Source: a bacterium (GTDB lineage Bacteria; BMS3Abin14). From it: a DNA stretch of 11,159 nucleotides. Every line of letters starts with the position of its first letter. The first letter of the stretch is position 1. Made by a program: the position numbers and the translations under genes. Positions 1-6,723 of this stretch are shown piece after piece. The notes beneath the pieces are model-generated. The model saw only the letters and a list, made by a program, of their open reading frames with translations. It ran no database searches and was not told where the DNA came from. Location of the stretch: assembly GCA_022865845.1 (NCBI GenBank), contig JALHUC010000540.1, positions 1 to 11,159 on the forward strand, written 5' to 3'.

Positions 1-2114
1 AGGCTGTTTATAAGAGCTTTTAGCTGGCTGACATCCTCAACCTCTACATCAAAGGTGTTGATGGCCCTGTCATCTGCACTCGTCCTGATATCTGCGTGGG
101 TAATAATGATGTTCTTTTCCGAGATTATTCCGGTCATTTCTGCCAGGATGCCCTTGATGTCCTCCGAGGTGATCTTTATGCTCACTTTTCGTGGAACTTT
201 AGCCTTGTCATCCCAGTTAATTTCAACGATGCGGTCGCTGTCGTAGCCCTCAGCCTCTATATTGGGACAATCAGCGGTATGGACCGATATGCCCCTGCCC
301 CGAGTGATAATCCCTACAACTTCGTCTCCCGGCAATGGATTGCAGCAAAGGGCAAAGCGGACCATGAGGTCATCCAGACCGTCCACAACGATCCCCTCTT
401 TTCTCGCTTTTTCCTTGGCTTTGCGGACCAGGGCTTTAACTTCAGCTACCTGACCGAGTTTGTCTGCCACCTCCTCCTCGGGGAACAGTCGGCCCAGGAC
501 CTGCCTCGGGGAGTATTTACCAAAACCTACAGTAGCAATGAGGTCCTCTACCTTGTGAAAACCAAAGGCTGTAACTGTCTTGGTCATCTGCGCGGTTTTC
601 CTCATTTTTTTCAGGGTCGTACCCATCTTCCGCAGCTCCTTGTCCAGGAGCTCCTCACCTATCTTCAGGCTTCTTTCCCTCTCCTCCCTCTTAATGAAGC
701 TGCGGATCTTCGATTTTGCGCTGTGGGTGCCTACGAGCTTTAGCCAGTCCTTGCTGGGTTTGTGCCCCTTGGAGGTAATAATTTCGGCCACATCCCCATT
801 CTTGAGCTTGTACTTCAGCGGAACCATCCTGCCGTTGATCTTCGCGCCAACACACTGGTTCCCTACATCTGAGTGAATGCTATAGGCAAAGTCGATGGGG
901 GTGGCGCCAGCAGGGAACTCCTTCACATCCCCGGTGGGGGTGAATACGTAGACTTCGTCAGGGAAAAGGTCCGTTCTGACCGTTTCCATGAGTTCCCTTG
1001 GGTCCTCCACCTCGGAAAGCTCATCCAGGATCTGTTTGAACCACTTAAACCGCTTTATGTCCTCCTCGGGCAGAGTGCGATCCTCTGATTTATAGCGCCA
1101 GTGGGAGGCTATGCCGTCCTCTGCCGTGTGATGCATTTCCCCGGACCTGATCTGTACTTCCATCCTTTCACCCACAGGCCCGATAACGGTGGTGTGCAGG
1201 GATTGATACCGGTTTGATTTTGGAACGCCGATGTAGTCTTTGAATCTGCCGGGTACTGGTTTGAACATGGAGTGGATAAGACCAAGTACGCCATAACAAT
1301 CCCTCACCGACTCCACAACGATCCTGAAGGCGATAAGGTCGTAGATCTGGTCAAAGGGCAGTCCCTGCCTTTGCATCTTGTTGAATGTACTCCACAGATG
1401 CTTGACCCTGCCGGTTACCTCCCCCTTGATATCGTGATCTTCGAGAACTTTGCTGAGGACCTGTATAGCCTTCCTGATATATTCATCATATTCTTTGCTT
1501 CTTTCTTCGACCTTCTGCTTCAGGTTCTGATAGGCTTCAGGGTAGAGGTACTTGAAAGAAAGGTCCTCCAGTTCACTCTGCATCCACGAGATCCCCAGCC
1601 TGTTGGCAAGAGGCGCGTAGATATCCATTGTTTCCTGGGATATCTTTATCCTTTTTTCAGGCCTGAGATGCTCGAGTGTCCTCATGTTGTGCAGGCGATC
1701 CGCCAGCTTTACCATGATCACCCGAATATCCTGGGCCATGGAAAGGATCATGCGCCTAAGGTTCTCTGCCTGTTGATGGACCCGTGTCTCAAAATCAAGT
1801 CTGCTGATCTTGGTCATGCCTTCAACAAGGAAAGTCACTTCGTCGCCGAATAATTTCAGCAAATCTTCTTTCGTAACGTCGGTATCTTCAACAGTGTCGT
1901 GCAAGAGACCCACGGCAATGGTCGTTACATCCATCTTCATATCGCTAAGGATGCCTGCCACTTGCAAGGGGTGAATGAGGTAGGGCTCTCCGGATTGGCG
2001 TACATGGCCGGCGTGGGCTTTGGCAGAGTAGACGTAGGCCCTGTTGATCAGCTCAAGGTCAGCTTTCGGGTTGTATTCCCGAACTTTATCGATTATGTCA
2101 TCGAGTCGTATCAT
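1..2114 (-). CDS. spoT: Bifunctional (p)ppGpp synthetase/hydrolase (Rel/SpoT), 3' end cut by window edge
   Basis: This cytoplasmic enzyme makes (p)ppGpp from ATP and GTP/GDP and hydrolyses it, driving the stringent response. About 704 codons are present without a stop and the frame runs off position 1. The family is usually about 700-740 residues, so probably only 10-30 residues are missing. The HD hydrolase domain comes first, with metal-ligand positions H48, H72-D73 (in HDTVEDT) and D138 (in KLADRLHNMRT). The synthetase domain follows, with RFKD at 290-293 and YQSLHTTV just after. RFKD, not the EFDD of E. coli RelA, is the form typical of bifunctional enzymes. A TGS domain begins near 386 (DEVYVFTPTGD). 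A Cys-containing domain has C590, C591 and C616, and an ACT domain occupies the last ~70 residues seen. The ATG start opens MIRLDD, typical for the family, but has no clear Shine-Dalgarno. It lies last in the gmk-rpoZ-spoT order, behind a terminator-like hairpin. Confidence 0.97.
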   Translation of the reverse strand, partial: MIRLDDIIDKVREYNPKADLELINRAYVYSAKAHAGHVRQSGEPYLIHPLQVAGILSDMKMDVTTIAVGLLHDTVEDTDVTKEDLLKLFGDEVTFLVEGMTKISRLDFETRVHQQAENLRRMILSMAQDIRVIMVKLADRLHNMRTLEHLRPEKRIKISQETMDIYAPLANRLGISWMQSELEDLSFKYLYPEAYQNLKQKVEERSKEYDEYIRKAIQVLSKVLEDHDIKGEVTGRVKHLWSTFNKMQRQGLPFDQIYDLIAFRIVVESVRDCYGVLGLIHSMFKPVPGRFKDYIGVPKSNRYQSLHTTVIGPVGERMEVQIRSGEMHHTAEDGIASHWRYKSEDRTLPEEDIKRFKWFKQILDELSEVEDPRELMETVRTDLFPDEVYVFTPTGDVKEFPAGATPIDFAYSIHSDVGNQCVGAKINGRMVPLKYKLKNGDVAEIITSKGHKPSKDWLKLVGTHSAKSKIRSFIKREERERSLKIGEELLDKELRKMGTTLKKMRKTAQMTKTVTAFGFHKVEDLIATVGFGKYSPRQVLGRLFPEEEVADKLGQVAEVKALVRKAKEKARKEGIVVDGLDDLMVRFALCCNPLPGDEVVGIITRGRGISVHTADCPNIEAEGYDSDRIVEINWDDKAKVPRKVSIKITSEDIKGILAEMTGIISEKNIIITHADIRTSADDRAINTFDVEVEDVSQLKALINS

Positions 2115-2138
2115 TTCGCTTAAGACCAATCCCGGTCA

Positions 2139-2175
2139 CAAAAATACAAACCCCGACCCAAAGGTGGGCCAGGGG
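2139..2175 (-). terminator. Terminator-like hairpin between rpoZ and spoT
   Basis: On the minus strand a GC-rich hairpin is followed by a T-rich run, TTTGTATTTTTG (2139-2150). CCCC pairs with GGGG (2172-2175 with 2151-2154) and CCCA with TGGG (2165-2168 with 2157-2160). A small asymmetric internal loop separates the two stems, and the loop is 4 nt. It ends only about 25 nt before the spoT ATG, leaving no room for a promoter after it. It would therefore act as an attenuator or partial terminator, if at all. The stem is short and interrupted, so this is a moderate call. Confidence 0.4.
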
Positions 2176-2186
2176 TGGAAAGCTAA

Positions 2187-2223
2187 TAGCGAGTATGGCC
2201 TACAAGATAACTCTAACTCGCTA
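2187..2223. repeat. Inverted repeat in the rpoZ-spoT gap
   Basis: TAGCGAGT (2187-2194) and ACTCGCTA (2216-2223) form a perfect 8-bp inverted repeat with a 21-nt loop, starting 11 bp after the rpoZ stop codon. It could form an RNA hairpin in the rpoZ 3' untranslated region. It may be a decayed relative of the heptamer elements elsewhere in the window, because the right arm sits in ACTC-containing near-repeats, but that link is weak. Confidence 0.4.
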
Positions 2224-2233
2224 CTGGATCTCC

Positions 2234-2581
2234 CTAGGGATTATCTCCCCTGGAAGGATCTCCTTTGGGATGGGCACTTGCATAGGAATCGTCACTATCC
2301 TCTTCAGCCTGAAGGCCCTCCTGCTCCGCTATCCTGAGCGCGCGATCCCTCACAACCCTTTTAGCATCCTTGATCCGCTTCATCTCATCGTGGGTAGCCG
2401 GCACGACCAATCCTTCGGCGATCTCCCTTAAGGCCATCACAACAGGCTTTGCCTGCTCCTCATTGTGAACAAGGGCGGGTTCCCCTTCATTAAGGTCCTT
2501 TGCTCGAGCCACGGCCATCATGGTTAGTTGAAACCTGTTCGGATGAGCTTTCAGTGCGATTTCCATTGTTCTAAGTTTCAT
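2234..2581 (-). CDS. rpoZ: DNA-directed RNA polymerase subunit omega
   Basis: Omega is the small RNA polymerase subunit that wraps the beta' C-terminal region and promotes core assembly; in E. coli it also contributes to a ppGpp site. The conserved core is visible: PNRFQLTMMAVARAKDL at 14-30, matching the usual PNRFxLVxxAxxRAxxL, and VVMALREIAEGLV at 47-59. The product is 115 residues, longer than the 91 of E. coli, because of a helical stretch after 65 and an acidic, probably disordered tail from about 93 (EEDSDDS). The ATG at 2581 overlaps the end of gmk by 11 bp. AGGAGG lies about 11 nt upstream, a somewhat long spacing, with an AAGG closer in. A second in-frame ATG at 2566 lacks a ribosome site. 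Adjacency to gmk and spoT is a classic arrangement that puts a ppGpp target beside its synthetase. Confidence 0.93.
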   Translation of the reverse strand: MKLRTMEIALKAHPNRFQLTMMAVARAKDLNEGEPALVHNEEQAKPVVMALREIAEGLVVPATHDEMKRIKDAKRVVRDRALRIAEQEGLQAEEDSDDSYASAHPKGDPSRGDNP

Positions 2582-3218
2582 TCCTTTTATTTCCTCCTGA
2601 TGCCTGAATTGCAGTTTTGGACCGATTCCGGCATCTTTCAGCCCTGATGATGGAGCTCACGGTTTCCACTGCGTTTTTTATATCATCGTTGAGTACAGAG
2701 TAATGGTATTCGTTAATGAAGGCAAGCTCCCGTGTTGCCGCTTCCAGTCTCAAACCCAGATCATGATCGTTTTCTGTACCGCGAACCTTCAACCGCCGTT
2801 CCTGCTCCTCTTCTCCAGGAGCAACGATGAATATCAGGATTCCGTTCTTCTCTCTTTCCTTAACCTGCATGCCCCCCTGAACGTCAATGTCCAGCAGGAC
2901 ATCAAAACCTTCTCTTGCGAAAGAGTCGACTGAACTTTTGGAGGTCCCGTAGAATTGACCGTATACCTGAGCCCATTCCAGAAAAAACCCCTCGTCTACC
3001 ATCATCTTGAAGCGGTTTTTATCTACGAAATGATAATCTCGGCCTTCCATCTCTCCGGGACGGGGTTCCCGGGTTGTATGGGATACGGACATGCGCAGGT
3101 CCCTCAATACTTCCATCACCCCCCTGATCACGGTGGTTTTCCCGCCGCCGGACACAGAGGAGATAACGAAAATGAGGCCCTTCCCGGTAAGTCCGTTATC
3201 AATGGAAGTCAGATCCAT
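2571..3218 (-). CDS. gmk: Guanylate kinase
   Basis: This cytosolic kinase phosphorylates GMP to GDP with ATP, an essential step of GTP supply and a point of inhibition by ppGpp in some bacteria. The product has 215 residues (207 in E. coli). The P-loop is at 20-29, read as SSVSGGGKTT. The GMP-binding region SVSHTTREPRPGEMEGRDYHF is at 44-64, followed by FLEWAQVYGQFYGTSK at 79-94, LDIDVQGG at 109-116, RGTEND at 146-151 with downstream RL and E residues of the lid, and IIRAERCR near the end. These match the family throughout. The one deviation is the P-loop entry, where the usual [GA]-P-S-G is S-V-S-G. The ATG at 3218 has AAGGAA 7 nt upstream. It follows a repeat-rich gap after yicC and overlaps rpoZ downstream, so the two are probably co-translated. 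Confidence 0.97.
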   Translation of the reverse strand: MDLTSIDNGLTGKGLIFVISSVSGGGKTTVIRGVMEVLRDLRMSVSHTTREPRPGEMEGRDYHFVDKNRFKMMVDEGFFLEWAQVYGQFYGTSKSSVDSFAREGFDVLLDIDVQGGMQVKEREKNGILIFIVAPGEEEQERRLKVRGTENDHDLGLRLEAATRELAFINEYHYSVLNDDIKNAVETVSSIIRAERCRNRSKTAIQASGGNKRNET

Positions 3219-3236
3219 TAGAAATTCCTTATTTTC

Positions 3237-3257
3237 AATCTCAAATCTCAGATCTCA
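3237..3257. repeat. Three tandem heptamers (AATCTCA type)
   Basis: AATCTCA at 3237-3243 and 3244-3250 and GATCTCA at 3251-3257 form three head-to-tail 7-bp units. They lie immediately upstream of the gmk ribosome-binding site. No inverted partner (TGAGATT) was found in the same gap. Confidence 0.75.
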
Positions 3258-3400
3258 AAAAAACTTGAAGAAGGAATATGGAAGGTGGAATAAATAACTG
3301 GTGCAGCAGTGCAATAAACAGGTGCATGAGTGCACTCCCTGCACTATTGCACTAATGCACTTTTCGTTCTCCCTCATTCCCTATTCCATATTCCTTATTC
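3257..3400 (-). terminator. Possible intrinsic terminator after yicC formed by the long inverted repeat and a T7 run
   Basis: In the minus-strand transcript the long inverted repeat 3267-3400 is followed after three bases by seven Ts (3257-3263). This is the layout of a factor-independent terminator, although the outer stem is AT-rich and the loop is filled by a second inverted repeat. If it works, gmk needs its own promoter within about 40 bp or depends on read-through. Confidence 0.3.
3267..3400. repeat. Nested inverted-repeat element built of heptamers, filling the yicC-gmk gap
   Basis: Outer arms 3267-3291 and 3376-3400 pair at 21 of 25 positions, including a perfect 13-bp core (AAGGAATATGGAA at 3271-3283 against 3384-3396). 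The right arm reads as four 7-bp units: ATTCCCT, ATTCCAT, ATTCCTT, ATTCCTC. The left arm carries the same units on the other strand. Inside, a second pair (3301-3316 against 3345-3360, 14 of 16) is built from GTGCA-containing units around a perfect 10-bp palindrome, GAGTGCACTC (3328-3337). The element ends one base before the yicC stop codon. It has no coding content and is not a recognised insertion sequence. Confidence 0.8.
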
Positions 3401-3401
3401 C

Positions 3402-4289
3402 TCACTCGATGTTCTGCACCTGTTCACGGACCTTTTCCAACCCGGTCTTGAAATCCACGACCCGTTCTGAGATCTCGGGGATCCCGGATTTTGATCCGAT
3501 GGTATTGATCTCACGCTGGATCTCCTGGATAAGGAAATCCAGACGCCTCCCGATCACACCGCCTTTTGACAGAGCCTCCCGAAATGAATCCTGGTGGGTA
3601 CGAAGACGAGTGATCTCCTCCGTTACATCTGATCGCTGGGCCAGCATGGCAACTTCCATCTCAAGCCTTTGAGGCTCCACCCGTTCACCCAGGTCCAGGT
3701 CCGACAGAAACTGCATAATACTCTGTCTGGCTCTCCCGGGTGCATCCGGGGCTATTTCTTCAATACCCCTGGAAATCGCAGTCAATTCATCCATCCGCTG
3801 TACAAGATCCTGGGCCAGCACATCGCCTTCATCATGTCTGTGTTCCACCATTTCTTCCAGAGCCTGACCAGCGGTCTTCAGGATAACGGAATTGATCTCA
3901 TCACCAACTTCCCTCTCATTGCTCTGAACGATCTCACCGGCCGCAAGGATGTGCTCAAGACGGACCTTGTCGCCTATGGCTGCGGCCACACTTTCGAGAG
4001 CTTTGGCCACAGAAAGAGCCCTGTCAGTGTCGATAACGAATTCCAGGGGGCGGTCCTCAAGGATCAGAAATATCTCAACCTTTCCCCTGGATACGCGTTT
4101 TCTGGCCATGTTGCGTAGCTCAGGATCCAGATGCAGCAGGCTGCGGGGCGTCCTGACCATTATATCAAGATGCCTGTGGTTCAAGGAACGTACTTCCACA
4201 GTAATACGGCCAAAACCGGTCTCCCCGGTGGACCTGCCGTATCCGGTCATGCTTGCTACATCGCTCTTGCCCTTCGATGCCCTGTTCAA
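3402..4289 (-). CDS. yicC: YicC family endoribonuclease (YicC N-terminal plus DUF1732)
   Basis: YicC proteins are metal-dependent endoribonucleases; the E. coli member takes part in turnover of small RNAs such as RyhB. The family signature SMTGYGRS is at residues 13-20, VEVRSLNHRHLD at about 31-42, RGKVE at 68-72, and the DUF1732 end GRRLDFLIQEIQREINTIGS at 247-266. With the TTG start at 4289 the product is 295 residues, close to 287 in E. coli. I chose TTG because it overlaps the upstream stop as TTGA and has AAAGGAAG about 10 nt before it. The alternatives are ATG 4250 (beginning MTGYGRS, 282 residues, no clear ribosome site) and GTG 4364, which would overlap the previous gene by 79 bp and add residues unlike the family. 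It is last in the three-gene unit with DUF4416 and the TPR-receiver gene. Confidence 0.93.
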   Translation of the reverse strand: MNRASKGKSDVASMTGYGRSTGETGFGRITVEVRSLNHRHLDIMVRTPRSLLHLDPELRNMARKRVSRGKVEIFLILEDRPLEFVIDTDRALSVAKALESVAAAIGDKVRLEHILAAGEIVQSNEREVGDEINSVILKTAGQALEEMVEHRHDEGDVLAQDLVQRMDELTAISRGIEEIAPDAPGRARQSIMQFLSDLDLGERVEPQRLEMEVAMLAQRSDVTEEITRLRTHQDSFREALSKGGVIGRRLDFLIQEIQREINTIGSKSGIPEISERVVDFKTGLEKVREQVQNIE

Positions 4290-4807
4290 ATCAACAAAAC
4301 TTCCTTTCTGATCCCGCTGAAAAAATCCATCACCAGAGATCTTCGATAATCCGGGTATGTCCACTCCAGCAGATCGACCCCGCCCCCCTTCCTGAACATA
4401 TAGGATAGTTCCCCGTAAATACCTTTTGAAAGGTATATGCGATGGGAATACGGTTTTGTCGTGGCCAGCACCAGGGATTCAAGTGACAGCAACCCGGGGT
4501 CAAGGTTTACTGTTCTCTTACTCCCAATGCTCATTTTCCTCTCGATGCGGTTTGTGGCAAGCTTTGCCTCCACGAGGACTGCGCGCACCACAGGTTCGGC
4601 AAAGACCCAGTAGGACCTTAAAAGGTCTGGGCCCATCTCCCTTTCATAATAACTGGTGAACCCTTCGAAAACTTCCGGATCTGTTTTCCTGAGCAAGGGA
4701 CCAAACACATATTCTGTTCTCGATTCAGCTTCCCAAAGCGCCTCTTTCGATTTGGACAGGACACCCATCACAAGCAAAACCGTGTCAGGGCGAGGTATTA
4801 TTCCCAC
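4286..4807 (-). CDS. DUF4416 family protein
   Basis: This is a small cytosolic protein of unknown biochemical function, 173 residues, the usual size for the family. Recognisable family stretches are the N-terminal hydrophobic strand LLVMGVLSKSKEAL, FTSYYEREMGPDLLR (50-64), VNLDPGLLSLESLVLATTK (100-118), SHRIYLSKGIYGEL (121-134) and WTYPDYR (149-155). There is no signal peptide or membrane segment. The start is GTG 4807: AAAGGAG ends 5 nt before it, and it follows the TPR-receiver stop codon by two bases. An ATG at 4768 would remove the first strand. Its stop overlaps the proposed yicC TTG, so all three genes are probably translated from one message. The position next to yicC invites a role with RNA or nucleotide metabolism, but nothing in the sequence shows a catalytic centre. 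Confidence 0.88.
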   Translation of the reverse strand: MGIIPRPDTVLLVMGVLSKSKEALWEAESRTEYVFGPLLRKTDPEVFEGFTSYYEREMGPDLLRSYWVFAEPVVRAVLVEAKLATNRIERKMSIGSKRTVNLDPGLLSLESLVLATTKPYSHRIYLSKGIYGELSYMFRKGGGVDLLEWTYPDYRRSLVMDFFSGIRKEVLLI

Positions 4808-4809
4808 CC

Positions 4810-6606
4810 TTACTCCTTTGGCTTTTCCAACTGTTCCTTGAGGTGCCCCGCCTCTTCTTCCAATTCCCGAACCCTGGTGCTGTAATATTCCTCAAGCTGG
4901 TTGTGGCTTTTCAGGATCCTTGCAACCTTGCTTCTCAGGATGGCGTCGATGCGTTTTTCATCGTGGCTCAGGGCCTGATTTCTGCGCCCAATGGCAACTT
5001 TCGGGGAAGAACTGTGAAGCTGGACGATATTATCCAGGACACTTTTGTCGATAGGCGCGAACACCCTGTGGTCAAAATCTTCTAATACACCTTCCAGTTT
5101 TGATTTCTCTTTCGTTATCAGGACTATTGTCGTCGACCGAAGGTCAAGTAAACCTTTGAGGAGACGTGCGGCTACAGAAGATTCCAGACCAGGCAATGAA
5201 TCGGTGACCAGGATGATATCAGGTAACTCCCTGTTAAGGGATTCGACAAGCTGTTGAGGATCTTTTGCTATCTGAAGCCTGATTTCCTGTCGCGTGCAAA
5301 ATTTCGTAACTTTCTCAGCGAGGTCGCCATCAGATTCCGAAATCAGCAGTATTTTCAATTTGCCAGGTTGTTTTCCTTCGATCTCGGGTACCGTTGAAGG
5401 CAGGTACTTGGGAGCTTCCCTGGCGTTCTCTGCCATCCTGTTGAACACCTGCAAAAATTCGGTGATCTGGAACGGTTTATCCAGGTACTCATCAACATTG
5501 TATTCTTCCTGGACCTTTCCCTTATATTTATATTTCTTGTACACAGCGGTCAGGATCATAACCTTGGCAGTGTTGTCCGATTCCTCCTTGATCCTTCGGC
5601 AAAGTTCAAACCCGTGGAGCTTGGGCATCATCGCATCGGTCACCACAAGGGGCGGCCTTTCTTTCATGTAGACCAAGAGCCCCTCCTGCCCATCCATTGC
5701 CGTAAAGACCTGGAAACCTTCACCGGTAAGGATCTGTTCCAGGAGCAGGAGAATTTCACGTTCATCATCTACCACCAGCACCTTGGTGCCAGCATACTTC
5801 CCGGTTCCCGGTTGTCTCTTCGGCAAGTCATCGGAACCCGTTGTATCCTCGGCACCCGAGTGCATCCTGATAATTTCGGAAGCTTCCCGGGCCTTGTCCT
5901 CGAGCGAGGTTCCTTTCAGCAGATCCAGGAGGATCACGGCTTGCTCATATTGCCCGTTTCGATCCACCTCCTTGGCCAATTGCAGGATTTCAGTCTCGTG
6001 TACTGATTCCGTCTCACCCGATCCTGCCAGGATTCGAAACAGTTCATGGGCCTCTGTGTTCTCTGAGTCCAGTTTAAGGGCCTCAATAACCAGCCCCACA
6101 GCAGGTTCACCTTTCCTCGTCTTCAGGCCCAGGGATGCTGCCTGAACAAAGGCCTGGGCAGCGTGAAACGGCATACCGGCGTCCCGGTTTAAAGTGGCGA
6201 ACTGTATCCATTTTTCCATATCCTCTGGATCGACGCTGATAACCTTATCGAAGACCGATACGGCCATCAAATGCTTGCCTTCCTTCCGATAGATATTAGA
6301 CAGCTGGCCATAAACCTCTTTGGCTTCCTCATGGTTATCCATCTCCTCCAGAATTTCAGCGAGGAGATAGTAGGAATCGTGGTGAGACGGAAAGTCCCTC
6401 GTCATCTTTCTCAGGATGGCAATGGCTTTGTTCAGGTTCCGATGAGGACTGTCCGGGACAGAAAAAAGGCGTGCTGCCGCGAGGAAATGTTTGGAGGCTT
6501 CTCCAACGTCACCCTTTTGTTGATATAGCCCGCCGAGGGAATTGTGAAGGTCGGGGCGGTTCGGGTGTTTTCTGAGTTGTTTTAAAAACTCTTTTATCTG
6601 TTCCAA
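4810..6606 (-). CDS. TPR protein with receiver and degenerate receiver domains
   Basis: The 598-residue product has no membrane segment and is probably cytoplasmic. Residues 1-250 are helical TPR-type repeats, for example LHNSLGGLYQQKGDVGEASKHF at 20-41 with further units near 77-106 and 110-160. A linker is followed by a receiver domain at about 275-393 with the expected residues: acidic D280-D281, phosphoacceptor D324 in VVTDAMMP, T353 and K377 in LDKPF. A second receiver-like fold spans about 418-530 but is degenerate. Its acidic pair reads S-E (423-424), strict alignment puts T468 at the phosphoacceptor position, and the KPF lysine is A517. The C-terminus (~560-598) is charged coiled coil. 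There is no DNA-binding or enzymatic output, so it is likely a phospho-controlled scaffold. The start is TTG 6606, the only usual start codon after an in-frame stop at 6628-6630, but it has no clear ribosome site. A later start is possible. Confidence 0.88.
   Translation of the reverse strand: MEQIKEFLKQLRKHPNRPDLHNSLGGLYQQKGDVGEASKHFLAAARLFSVPDSPHRNLNKAIAILRKMTRDFPSHHDSYYLLAEILEEMDNHEEAKEVYGQLSNIYRKEGKHLMAVSVFDKVISVDPEDMEKWIQFATLNRDAGMPFHAAQAFVQAASLGLKTRKGEPAVGLVIEALKLDSENTEAHELFRILAGSGETESVHETEILQLAKEVDRNGQYEQAVILLDLLKGTSLEDKAREASEIIRMHSGAEDTTGSDDLPKRQPGTGKYAGTKVLVVDDEREILLLLEQILTGEGFQVFTAMDGQEGLLVYMKERPPLVVTDAMMPKLHGFELCRRIKEESDNTAKVMILTAVYKKYKYKGKVQEEYNVDEYLDKPFQITEFLQVFNRMAENAREAPKYLPSTVPEIEGKQPGKLKILLISESDGDLAEKVTKFCTRQEIRLQIAKDPQQLVESLNRELPDIILVTDSLPGLESSVAARLLKGLLDLRSTTIVLITKEKSKLEGVLEDFDHRVFAPIDKSVLDNIVQLHSSSPKVAIGRRNQALSHDEKRIDAILRSKVARILKSHNQLEEYYSTRVRELEEEAGHLKEQLEKPKE
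4813..4819 (-). promoter_or_regulatory. Ribosome-binding site deciding the GTG start of the DUF4416 gene
   Basis: The minus strand reads AAAGGAG, then 5 nt, then GTG at 4807. The site lies inside the last codons of the upstream gene. It is the only strong ribosome site near the candidate starts and supports GTG over the internal ATG. Confidence 0.7.
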
Positions 6607-6618
6607 GGGAAGGCTACC

Positions 6619-6642
6619 CGTGATCGGTTATCGGTAATCGGT
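6619..6642 (+). repeat. Heptamer array, left arm (NGTNATC type)
   Basis: Three 7-bp units, CGTGATC, GGTTATC and GGTAATC, plus a trailing GGT, stand head to tail just upstream of the TPR-receiver start codon. The same heptamer appears inverted at 6746-6773, so the pair brackets an AT-rich spacer of about 100 bp. Confidence 0.75.
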
Positions 6643-6658
6643 CCCAAATTACCCAGTA

Positions 6659-6664
6659 AGTATA
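6659..6664 (-). promoter_or_regulatory. Weak candidate -10 box for the TPR-receiver unit
   Basis: The AT-rich gap 6643-6723 reads TATACT on the minus strand at this position, one mismatch from the sigma-70 -10 consensus, about 50 nt before the TTG start. No convincing -35 hexamer lies 16-18 bp upstream. Other TATTAT hexamers occur in the same gap, so the assignment is tentative. Confidence 0.2.
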
Positions 6665-6723
6665 AACCTAATAATTCTTCATAATATCTTTTCAGAAAAT
6701 TACACCCAAAGCCTTTTATAATA

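Noticed and set aside
96..743. Long plus-strand open frame opposite the C-terminal half of spoT
   Set aside because: It is the antisense shadow of a clearly recognisable minus-strand gene; its translation lacks domain motifs and a ribosome site.
1272..1853. Plus-strand frame of 193 codons opposite the spoT catalytic domains
   Set aside because: The minus strand here encodes invariant synthetase and HD-domain sequence; the plus frame is open only because of codon bias.
2231..2240. TCCCTAGGGA palindrome at the rpoZ stop codon
   Set aside because: It is a single short palindrome overlapping a stop codon, with no U-run or partner, and can be chance.
3237..3400. CRISPR array or insertion-sequence end in the yicC-gmk gap
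   Set aside because: Repeats are 7 bp and contiguous with no unique spacers of constant length, and there is no transposase or target-site duplication visible.
4290..4364. N-terminal extension of yicC from GTG 4364
   Set aside because: It would overlap the DUF4416 gene by 79 bp and adds residues not seen in YicC proteins, which begin within a few residues of SMTG.
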